The notes under the pieces are model-generated. The model was not told the origin of the DNA and searched no databases. It was given only the letters and a program-made list of their open reading frames with translations. Of a stretch of DNA of 64,000 nt, positions 47,548 through 59,800 are shown piece after piece. Source of the DNA: Blasia pusilla (taxonomy: Eukaryota; Marchantiophyta; Marchantiopsida; Blasiales); the NCBI GenBank assembly GCA_050084515.1, contig CM114271.1, forward strand, positions 248,001-312,000. The letters run 5' to 3'. The translations under genes and the position numbers were made by a program. Position 1 is the stretch's first letter. The number at the start of each line of letters is the position of its first letter.

Positions 47548-47772
47548 ATTAAAATATAATATCCACTTGACTGTTAAAAAAGAAAACCTCAAAAAGAGGA
47601 ACAAAGAAAGGTAATAACTTCTCCAAAAAGGAGTCCAAATAATGCATAATGGAATGCAAAAAGAAAATGGAAACTACTCAACACAAATACCAATTCAACG
47701 AAACTACACGTTTCATAACTTGAAACAAATCTGACAAGAACACTAGTGGTTGGTCAGACATGAACGGATCAA
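47548..47772. repeat. Dispersed repeat, copy 2
   Basis: Related to 9900-10115, same strand. Shared ordered blocks include AATGCATAATGGAAT, AACTACACG, CATAACTTGAAACAAAT and GTGGTTGGTCAGACATGAA. Unit ends are unclear. Confidence 0.7.
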
Positions 47773-47774
47773 AA

Positions 47775-48778
47775 TTGACTAGCAAGAGTAAGGGAGGGAA
47801 AGATAAGAGAGAAAGGGGATAAAACAAAATTCCAATATCAAGATAAAACAAGTTTCTGCGACCTGCAAACGCTCATACAAGTGGAGACATATGACAAAAA
47901 TCTGCCTACCCACCCATCTAAATCTATGACTACACCACAACAATAGGAAGGAAGCAAGGTGCGAAAAGGGAGGAGAAAAAGGCATGTGTCTTTCTAACCT
48001 GGAAGCTTACATTTGGGTCCTAGAAAAAGCACCCCCTACTCCAAAAATCTTGCCACCTTTTCTCGATTTCATAAACCCAAAGAAATGAAAATTTGAAGGC
48101 TTTCACTTCAAACAATGAAAATTCAACAAGAATGCTTACTTAAATTCCAGAGGGTAGTGATAATAGATGGTGGAAAAATCCAAAAAAAACTCCTAACTCC
48201 AAAGACACATAGTGAGGACAGTGTAGGTCACACATCTTATGTACCACACTTGAATTAGCTCCTCACACTCCAATCTGGGCTTGCAATGCTCCTTTAAGTG
48301 GAAGATGGATTTTTAGTTGGATCCTGAAGACAGAATGAAGAGAAAAAGGATGTTTGCGCGCAATCTGTAGTGCAGATATGGGGAAATGCATGAAAGCATT
48401 CCATCTTACATAGACGCCAATTCGTATAGGGGAAGTCAAATCTTGAATATGATCTTCCACACATATCCGCCCCGCGCGACCGGATCCGAACTCTAGAGAA
48501 TCCGCACACAAGAAACTCGCGAGAATGGACGAGAATTGGGTACATCTCCCAACTTCGTATTATATGGGGTATATCTGGTTTGGGGGGGAAAGAAGTTGCG
48601 GTTAAGACTGGTTCCCAATTGTTGGGAATTCGTGGACCCAGAGTACTAAAAGCTCCTGTTTCTTAGAATATCGTCCTCCAAGTTTGCGTGGTAGCTAGGA
48701 GAAACGAATGTGGAGAACCACTCTGGAAGTCTGGAAGCTTCTATCGATCTAAGATGGTCGTTTTATGCACAGCAGAAT
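47775..48778. other. No gene recognised
   Basis: Minus-strand frames (47779-47985, 48263-48545) have no domain. A TATA-like ATTATATGGGGTATATC lies near 48557-48573. Confidence 0.4.
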
Positions 48779-49092
48779 GTCATAACAGAAGCCGTGAGGC
48801 TTCCACAGTGGTCCTCCAGATCCAGTCGTGGACACGGAGGCCACACCCAAGCGGGTTAAACAATACATAGCCCTCGTCTAGTTTCATTGAAGTGATTGGG
48901 CTTTGAACAAGGGCATATTTGTATAGTTTCAAACTGGACTCTGACTATTTTACAATTCAACAAACTATTTTACAACAAGCTGGTTTGCCTCAATGTCGCC
49001 GACAAAAACCCAGTAAGACAAGACATTACAGGCAACGCATGAAGTTATTAGTTGCAGAACCACTCTGGAAGCCTCACGGCTTCTGCTATGAC
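48779..49092. repeat. Inverted repeat with 40-bp arms
   Basis: Arms 48779-48818 and 49053-49092 are reverse complements with four mismatches and a 234-bp loop. The core is CAGAAGCCGTGAGGCTTCCA. A third partial copy (ACCACTCTGGAAGTCTGGAAGCTTCT) lies at 48717-48742. It could be a foldback/MITE or a hairpin precursor. No flanking duplication was identified. Confidence 0.8.
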
Positions 49093-49094
49093 AT

Positions 49095-50893
49095 AGCACA
49101 AATATGATTCAGGGAAGACCCTCTCATGCGAACTGGACACATCTCCCATTTGGAAAACTGTTACTCTGCAACATTCCATTCACACACTAATATAAAGGCT
49201 CTTGGTACCAAACGAGAATGTTATAACTACTCAGACACGCATCAAATACTCGCTCATCATGATGGGTGTCTAAAATACGAGCTTGAGCCTATCTATGCTC
49301 TCCAGGTCTACCACATTCTTAAGGTGAATCAGATCAACAGAAATTCTTCGGGTGCAACTCTCCATCAGACCAACATTAAAATGCCCACATCCACAAACGA
49401 TCACTGATAAGACCCAAGAGGCATCTGATGCACATCACTTTGATCTCAAGAAATTGGGGAAGCACACAATTAGCTCAAGAAGCTCCCATAATCATTTCCT
49501 CAAAATAATACACAATACACATCCTTGAAGATGTGGGAGACGAGATTCAGAACCAGCCTTATAGGGAAATACCTGGCTACTGTGACAGACTCTGTCATAC
49601 CAGAGTAGCACTACTTTCCCACACGAGGAATACTGATTCATGGAAAGATCCCCTGTGACATCGCATCCTTCAAAAGACAGACCACTCACCCTTATAGAAG
49701 AACCGCTGCACTTGCCGGGGTCAGTTGAATCTTTGTAAGTCCAAAGCACAAGCTTCTAGTCTTTCAATAAGACACACATGGTCCAACAACCTTCTACAAT
49801 AGAATCACTGAAAACTGCTGTTGGACCACTGCAGGTTCGAGTAAGAGATACACTACACTACTACTAAACAGAAAAAGAATCCATGACGAGGACTAGCAAC
49901 TGCCATAGTTGTTGATCAAGAGAGAAGACAACCATCACATTGCAACCTATGCCAGAACCCTCAGCTTATGCTGCATAGGCCATGTGCTCCAAAAGTCTCT
50001 TTCAATCAAGAGAAATATGAGCATGCTGGAAAACCTTCTGCCTCCTGGCCCATCTGGTCATGATATGGTATTTTTGAGAGCTCCGGACTCTACCTCCTAC
50101 GAGTAGAGAATCAACGGCAGGAGTACCACCAACTCCCATTGTGTTAGAGATACACTTTTCGAGCAACTGTCCAGCAAGCTCAGCAGCAGACATGATCAGG
50201 GATCAATCCACAAGAGGCACCTTCTCGGACTGTCTAAGAACATAGCTCGCACAAGTATTACAGACCTTAGCAATACCTGGAATGTAATAAGCCCACCAGT
50301 GCATCTCCAATTTGACGGGAATGGCATGTAAATTCCAATGATATTGGAGACGGTTGTGAAGGAACAAAACCCTAACTCCACAGCAAAGATGTTGGCCAGA
50401 TTCTCTGAATGGAACAGTAGTTTGTGCTCTGTGAGATATGGCTTACAAAGGCTTCTTCAGCACTAACACATGACTGAAATAAACCTCCTGGTCGGACACT
50501 TGCAAATCGCCACCTTCACCAGCTCACCGTTCACCATATTTTGCTGAAGGACCAGGCGAAGCACATCCTTTGTACATAATAAGGTTCCTGCATAGGACAT
50601 AAATGATCTTGTAGGCACTCATGCAAGTGATTCCTTGGCCAGCCCTAGTCGCCCACAATCGTGGAATCAGCTGCCACACACTGCTCTTGCGGACGAATGC
50701 TTCAATTGCCCAAAACTTAGTAACTCCTTGCTAAACAGATTTCCATCCATTCTTGGCTAACACAACCCTCGCTTTGAGATTGTGTTGAGCCAGTACATAT
50801 GCAACTGTAGGATCCAAGACCAGAGATAGCAAAGCTTTAAAACTCTCCAGGATTCTTCACCAGAATCATGCAACCACCAGTGTACCAAACGAA
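49095..50893 (-). other. Region downstream of UPF1 (3' UTR and intergenic)
   Basis: No coding exon was recognised. The first few hundred bases below 50,894 should be UPF1 3' UTR. No clear AATAAA signal was seen on the minus strand, which is common in plants. Confidence 0.5.
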
Positions 50894-53800
50894 TTAGCCA
50901 TTGTAATGGCGCCGCTGATGCTGTGTTGTCTGCTGCTGTTGCTGTTGCGGCTGCTGAGTCAATGGCTGAGTATACTGGGTAAAGGGCTGTGAGTACAGCG
51001 GTCCCATGATTCCCTGGACAAGTATTAACGAAAAAGTAAGCCTTTAATCAGATCCCAAAAACTCAGTGATCCCTTCATGGAATTCCTTTTGAACTACCAA
51101 TTGTGCAACAGCGACAGCACGGATAAGTCAGATCAAATATGTTGGATGGGAAGAATTCCTCCAAACATGATATCTACAAGGTGTACTTTTTTTAAACTGA
51201 TTCCTGCAACCAGAAACGGCTTTTGCATAAGCCTACAATGAGGGTTTGCTGATGTGCTCGACAGGACAAACCTGTGATTGAAGGGGACCACCTAATCCAT
51301 AGTGGCCCTGTGTGGAGGGACCATCCTGTGTGCGATCACTGAACCCAACTTGTGTGAAGAGTCCTTGCGAACCATGAGGAATGAAATCCTGCCATAACAC
51401 CACAACATGCATATTACAAACAGAACAAAATCTTAAAATATCACTGGGCAGAGGCCAATGTAATTGTAGATCTTGAAACATAGAAGTAGAATATTCATCT
51501 ATTGCAGTGAGAATGGCTGAACCTGAGAAATGAAGTCACCGCCCGCAGTACCGTGCTGATAACCACCCTGCGAATTTTGATTCATAAAATCCCCAGAATA
51601 TGTTCCTTGACTGCCCTGGGTAACATATTCAACTCCATAACCTCCTTGAGATGCCTGCAGAGAGAAATCGATTCACCGGAATAGTCATACTTCCAAAATT
51701 AGATCCCAAGCCGAGAATATAGTAACCACTCGTATTCAAAGATGCTCCTGACAGCCTTCCTGATCAGTTGAAGCATTGAACAGCATTCACTGCGAAGTAA
51801 GACATTCTTTGACTTGAGAATAAGATATAGGATCACCTGGGTAGAAAATTCAGGTCCAGTGTAAGCAACATGGGAACCCTGTGACTTAAAATCATCTCCC
51901 AGAAAGTCCTGAAGAGATTGGATAGAGACGCAAATTATTAGAGTAAAATTCTGAAGAATGGAAGTACATGCAAGGGAGGGGCAATCTACCAATTGACCAT
52001 CCCCTAAGCAATTCCAAATTAGCACACTTGCACGACACATTTGGAACCATTACAGAAAACTTGAATCCAGTTATCGCAATATATCATACCTGTGACATGC
52101 CAAGTGAGAAGCCATCCCGAAGGCTTTGACTGAGGCCTTGTGATTGAGTCTGCCATTCCCAGGTTAAGTAATACGTCACTTGCAAGACACAGGGACCAAA
52201 AACATACAGTTTTCTGGACAAACAAGAATGCTTGCACACAAATTCTATTCAACTAGCTCTGTTATGTCCTCAAACAATATACATAATCTACAAAGAAAAT
52301 ATGAGAGAAACTCAAAAGGCGTCGCCCACTCACTTGGGTCATTAGACCTTGCTGCAAAAGATTTCCACCTACAGATGGCTGCGTAGCCGGGTTTTCAATT
52401 CCAGCAAAAGAGAATCCTGCTCCAATGGTTCCATGAGATTGTGAAGACTGATGGTGGGATAAGTGTCCTCCGATGGGACCCCCAGCACTTCCACGACCAA
52501 CCCCAAACCCCCTACTGCCAGCCTGTGGACCCTGGGGTACACCACCAATTGGACCATGGACACCTCCACGAGATGGGATAGCATATGGTTGTGTATGAGG
52601 AGCTCCCGGAAAGCCTGGAAGTGGAATTCGTGAAGGATTCAAATTCCCATGATGCGGAAGGCCTGACTTGTGAATGCCATTGGACATCCCTCCAAAATTC
52701 ATGTAACTGTTACCTGGAAAACACCAGAAACGCACTTATCTTCATTGGTTTCAACTAGTCTACACAGGAAACTTGACCAGAAGAAATAAAAAATAAGAAT
52801 CAGAATATCTCTTGCTCTTGAAAACAACCTAGGAATTTTGGTACTTGCTCACAAACTCTGCAAGACACCTACCATTTCGTCCATCTGCAACCCGACCACG
52901 GCCAGTCCGCCGATCATGAAAACCCGTCCCAGAAGCTGCACTAGGCATCGCTACAGGGACAAACCCATCTCCAGGACCGTTTGCAGGGCCCCCACCCGGG
53001 TACACACGCCGGTCATTATAGATCTGATCAACCAAGCAGTAGCAGTACTAAGACTTCCAAGTGCCAAAAGAAGTAGGAACCATTAGGAGTGGACACAGAA
53101 TCAATGGTCTCATTGTGTGCAAAATCAAGGCCTCAAGTTAGAAATATGTTACTAACAACACCTACAAAGAAATCATCTCTTGAAACATATCTTACACTCC
53201 GAACCACACTTGTCATGCCTCTTCAGTTCTTAAACAACATACCTCGGAACAAGACTACAACCTCCAAAACTTAATAAACAATCAATTTGAGCACAAATAC
53301 CTTCTTGGGTTTCTGGAACTGCACCATACTCTGCTTGAGATTGTTCAGAGCACCTTCTACGAGGCACTCATGCTCCTACATTGAGTAAAAACCATGATTC
53401 TAAGAATCTGTTAGCAACCCTCATAAAAAAATCCAACAAGAATAACAGCAATCAAGAAAATGAACTTTAACTCATTATAACAACACCGATGATCTGCAAC
53501 CAATGACACATCCGACATAAGTAAAGACTGCCTACAGAAATATCAGCTCCCTGTCAACCAGAATGGCCCCTAACACCCTCACTAAGGAGCTCTAAATACA
53601 CATGTGATTGCAAAACCATCAGTATAAGGGTTTAGAAAAGACCTTGTAATGGGTTAAAAGGCTGTTCCATAAAGGTTGCTTGCTGAGCACTTTAGGATTC
53701 CCTAGAATAACTATACCATATCGAGCTCTTGTAAGAGCAACATTTAATCTCCGAGGGTCATTCAAGAATCCAATACCCTGTTAAAATGACAAGAGACCGA

Positions 53801-56800
53801 AATGAGACTTACTACCAAACAACCAGATTCGCAATTTTCACGAAGGTGAATTCCAATTACAGGCAACACCCATAACTCATACCTGATGTTCATTGCTCCT
53901 CACACATGAAAGGATGATGAAATCTTTCTCTCGGCCCTGAAATGAATCGACACTTGCCACCTGGATATTGGGACATAAAATAGCATTATCAGAACAGCAA
54001 TTATAATTAGATCACCCATCTTGAGTTAAAGTAAAAACAAATCAGTCAAAAACAAACCATGAGAAATGACCAGAATTTACGATAAAAAAATTGTGCACAT
54101 TATTTGTGAACAAATGAATTACTCCACTAACACAGATAATATCCTGCATACCTCAATCTCTTTGTATAATTGCTGTCGCAAGGATCCATTCCTTGCCATG
54201 TGGTTTACAATATAAGCCCGTTGGCCTTCATAAGGGGTGATCACACCAATCTGATCAGAGGTGCAATAATTAGCTCACACGGATATATTTATATCTCAGT
54301 AGAGTGCAAAGCTTCAGTAAAACAGTATCATTGAGGACGGAAACTAACATACCTGACTTGGATTGACTCCACTCTTCAAAAAGGTGGTAACAATCTTTTC
54401 AACATTGGCAGACTCAGTCCGATTCAGGTAGGAAGTACCGCTAGCACTTATTTCTTCTTGTCCCATCTGTTCAGCCATTTATTAGTCACATCAGATCTAA
54501 AAAGCTCAAAAAGCTCATCAACTCTAACTCTACAAATACTCAAAACGAAGGATTACCTGAACATAGAAGAACATAGGCCTATTGGGTACAGGCCATGGAA
54601 AATCAATTCCTTGTGATAACCTCTGGTTCATGGTCACACCATTCTGCAAAGTTCCCTCGTAGAAATTGTTCGAAGGAAACTCTGATAGGCATGGATGCAT
54701 GCGATATTGCACCTGTACATGCCAAAATTACTTATTAGGCTCTCAATATTAGGTATTTTCTAACCATCAACCAGAGAACACAAGATAGCATCATCTCATT
54801 GGGAATTTACAACAAACTTAAAATCTCCGTCACTCGAAGCACAGCCCAATACCAAAGCAGGTCAAAGACACGTAACAGGGCCACCCTCACAACTTACGTT
54901 TACACCCAGTATGACTCTAATGAACTTGGCTCATCTATAACAGATAAGAAAAAGAGTTTGGGTGGCAGTCAATATTATCCAGGGCAAAGGGGAATCCCAT
55001 CCTTCCTACAAACTAAGAATTGGCATAAATGAAGACAGCAAATTTTGCAAGGGAATAAACTTCATGCAAATAACCAAATTCGTGTCAAAACAAACCTCAA
55101 CCTCATCTTCACAGACAAATCTGCAATATCTCTGCAAACAATGTGCTCAGAAAGTCCAGTGAAACAGTGAAAGTACCTGCAACCGAATGGGCTTAACCCC
55201 AAGCAGAACAAGACGTTCAAACAGAGACTGGGAAAGACCAGCACGGGCAGCCTTCTTGCACATAATAACGGGACCTAGCTGGCAATGGTCTCCAACCAAT
55301 ACTACCTGCAACCCACATAAGGAAATATGTCTGTAAAATTGGCCATCATCCTACAAACAGTAATAGCATGAACATTGAATTACAAGCTTAAGCAAAAAGA
55401 TTGATATGATGCAAAGAGTCTCGCAAGTCCAGATGAACCATTTGAATTACATTTACAAGAACTGGAGGATACCAACGCCTCCATGTCGCCTTCACCTCTA
55501 GAGGTAAGAGACAGTTTAATAGTTCTAAAACGAGGCCTTAGGCTAACGCGATCCATACCTGCTTACAACCCAGAACCAGAGGAATAGAACATTCTGGTTC
55601 TGTTGCTTGAGTGGACTCATCTATCAGCACCTGCGTAAAGGCAAGACAGAGTATTTGACTGATGAAACACCTGCAAACCTTAACAGTTTTTGAGCTCTCG
55701 GTTGACATAGCACAGCTTGTGATTCTACAGTCCTGGAAAGCCATTTACTACTGACAGGAGCAGCCTACCCAGTACCTGGGAGTAACTTGTTGAGAGTGAA
55801 TTTAATGCTTTACCTCACGGAACCTGAAATTAGATAGCCGAGGATCACCAGCACCAACACAAGTACAGCAGATAACATCAGCACTCTGAGTGATTTCCCT
55901 TTCAGTTGCTCGTTTCAATGCCTTATATTTCTTCTCATCCGCACTTGAAAGCTCACCTGTTCAGATGGACACTTAGTTCAGTCAAACTTCAACAGTAAAG
56001 TATTAGGTTATTTACATCACAAGGAGGTTACTTTCTATTACCCATGACTAGAAATTTGTTAACCTCCTGCGACCCCTCAATCCCTGAAACTAGGTCACCA
56101 TGCCCAGTCTCCAATTTTCAAAGAATTCAATGAGAATTGAAGTCAAATCCATTGCAGTACCTTGCTCATCTTTCAAGAGTTGGAGTTTGTGTAGTTCACT
56201 TTTGTCAGAAGTATCCAAATGCCTCACCTGTGACAATATCAGAAGGAAAGGACTCAGATCATTGAGCCAAATACCCTAAAAACTGCCTCACAAAAAGTGC
56301 ACTTGACCTGGTAATTTAACTCCACACATCGAGTCAAAAAAACTGTCACTGCATTAAGCTTTACTGTGAGCTCCATCTTTCCTTTTCGTGTGGTAACTCT
56401 GACTCAGAAAAAGTGAATTCAAATTTTGCACAAGGCCTGAACTGCACACCAATAAGAAGCACATTTCCTGTTTTTTCTCCGCAAATATGAAAATTACGGT
56501 TCCCAAATGACTTAATCATACTATGGACCACGAAATACAAAACAGGATCTAAAGTACCTGATAATGCAAAGTGAGATGCTCGACAGGAGAGCTTACGGCC
56601 TCCCTTGATTTGGCACACAATCTCACTACCTGGATACCATGACATCTATAAATTATTAAATGCACAGTCCAAAATAAAAGTCACTGATCATCCCTACAGC
56701 ACTGATAGTTATTATTGCAGCAATCTCCTGCACCAAATCAAGCTAATCAAATAACAAAACCGAGGTATAACAGTACAAAATCTTCATTGCAACCGTTGGA

Positions 56801-59800
56801 GGGATACCTTCAAGCCAGTCGCACTTATCTTCTCCGCCAATTGATCTACTGCCACATTACTCGGAGCACATACCAGGACCTACCAACAGAGGACAGTCAG
56901 TCCCTAAACCTCAATCAAGAACTTCACAAGCAAAGCAAACAGACAACCACGAAAATATGACAATGAAGGTGAAGCATGCAGGTAGTGAGATAACCATTTA
57001 CACAAGTATTTGCTTTCAATTAGGTGAAGTCGAAGGTTTATCTATGGGGAAAAACTGGTCGGATTGATCCAAGGATATATGAACCACAATACCGAATTAT
57101 TCCACCATGGTAAGCCTTGGGTTCTTCAGAGAAGGTCAAGGAAAACATCTGTGTTCTATGAACCAACATTCCACACCCACGCATGACGGCCTTTAACTGA
57201 CAAAATTCATTGCGCTTGTACCTGACCCTGACCCTGCTTTGCAAGATGGTACACAATTGCTGCAGAGGTTACAGTCTTCCCTGTCCCTGGGGGACCCTGA
57301 ATCAGGCTCACTGGCTTTTGCAGCACGCTTTTCACTGCATATACCTGGTAGCACACCACAAAAGCTATAAGGGGGCCAAAGCAAGACAACAAGAAGTGAG
57401 AAGGTTCAACTAAGGGTCATTCTTTGGAACATGACTGCTAGACTATCCTCGGGCACTCAAAAGCCAGCCAGTGGTCCGCACCACATAATCCATATGGCAA
57501 CAACGTGAGGTACCTGCGATGCATTCAGTTCAGGTAATCCAGGTGCTCCAAATCTTCGAGGAAGTGTATTGCGGACAGTCTGAAGTTCCACCTCATGTCC
57601 CAGAAGTCTATGGTAAATGTAACTGCGACAGTAAGATTGCCATGTCAAACCATGGATACAGAAGTAAGAACGCAACACTTCACCATTTACAAGTCCTACA
57701 CCATCCCATGTCAACTATAAATCAGAATTCTAAATAACAAAAAACATATCCCGCTTCTGACCCAGTATGATCTACACAAAATCTCAGTTATCATAACCAG
57801 TGAAAAAAAGGTTCCTGTGACTTTATCAAAGACATATCTCCCAACATCAAGGAATCAAATAATCTGGAAATCAAAATAAAAATTCTTCATTAATCAGCAT
57901 GGTTATGAACCTTAGAGCTACAAGCCCTGATTCTGGAAAAGTGACAAATAAGAGAGAGATCCTTACCCACTGACACTGGTTTCATCAACAGCAAATGTCT
58001 TCATTGCAGCCTGCATCCTATCAAAGCTTGTACTTTTCCAGACAAAGTCCACACTAAAGTTGTGATTCACATCAATAGGAACACCCTAGAAACAACAAGT
58101 AAGACTCCATAAGAATGAATGAACTCGTCCATGGCCCACAGTGACCCGAGCAAGGACTCAAAGAAAAGTATGATAACACTAACTTCCTTGTAAATATGAG
58201 AGGAACAGTAGCATTACGAAGGAAATCTTGCAGATACAGTTGGACGTCTCTCCCTATCTCTTTCACATGTACAATTACAACAGGCACTACTTGAATACAG
58301 TCTTTCACATATGCAAGATAGATCATGCGTACGACTGAAGCTGGATATATCCAATCATTTGATACTCACCTGGCTAGCACGAAGCTCGAGGGCAACCTCT
58401 TCTTGTGCAGTTAGCTTTATCTGCATAAGATCCACAATTTGATCATTGGCACAAAAGCAAACCATGAGGGACAGCCATTCTGAAAAGAAAACCTGAAACT
58501 TGTGAGCAACAGCGAATGCATTCAGTGTCCATTCAACTCCATTTTTTTCCAAAAAGACAAATCCAACCAAATCTTGAAGTCCTCAAGGCTTATACCACAT
58601 GGCCAACGGACTGCCAAGCAGAATGTGTAGAGTCCCCCAGGTAGCGCAATCGCAGTTCATCACCTGGGACAAGACGAAGTTCATTGTCCTCCTGCACAGA
58701 TTATAAATAGAAGAAATCCCTTTCAATTTACGTCAACGAAGATGGGGAAGAACAACCATACCTACAAGCATGTCCCTTAGAGAACAACAAATATAGAAGA
58801 GAAGATACACTACTCACAATCATTCATCTACACATACTTTGCTACCAAATGAGGGTCTATGAACCCAGGAAACTCAGCTTTATAAACAGGTCTGCTAAAT
58901 ATAGACCAAGAATTCAACAACAAACAAACTCACTTCATCTCAGGATAATTGAAGGCAAATATGTTTTGGAGGATGAGTTATTTTATGCAATGATCCCTTC
59001 ACTTGTCAAAGTGACCAATCTTCTTTCTCAGGGAGACATAAACCAAGGATAACTTCAACTAATCATATTTGTGGGCATTATTCCTGGTGAAAATAATAGC
59101 TCTGAGCTAACTGGTGAAGCATGATATCAGCAGGTGAGCGTACCGTAAGAAGTTCGGGCATATACCAATCATTCTTGCCAAAAGTGGAATAGACTCTACT
59201 TGTGATACGTGTGGGCATAGATATGAAACGGCAATCATGCAACAACTTTTGAAATCTCCTTTACCCATTCTGATGCTAATCGGGACTTTCAGCTCTGACG
59301 GTACTAAGGACAGGCTAACCCATTTCGAAAGCAAATTTAAAGCAGAAGAACTATACACTGCATTCATGAAGATTAAGATTACATTAAACATGCACAGACT
59401 CCATCACTATCCACTGGGAAACAAATGAATCAAAACAAATTGGTAAAAGAACTTGAAGGAAGAGAGGGCAGCTGGACCTTGGGAAACACAAAATATGCCA
59501 CACGCTTCTTGTTGAGCCCAACATCCCACCGCACTGTAATGTTATCTTTGCTTTGAGATTCTTTCATCATCTGGGCACAAAGACAAAGACACACATTAAA
59601 CACTCTTCACTATACAAGTCTGACAGATTCTTGACTAACCTTTCTCCATACCAAAAGCAGAAACTATAATTTCTCCTGGTAGATGAGAGGTGTTTTGAGT
59701 CCTTGAAGTAGATAAATCTAGAACACTTGCATAAGCTCTACATGGTATCACACAGGACAGATGAAGACATCTGATTCAGAATAGTTCCATGAAAATCCGT

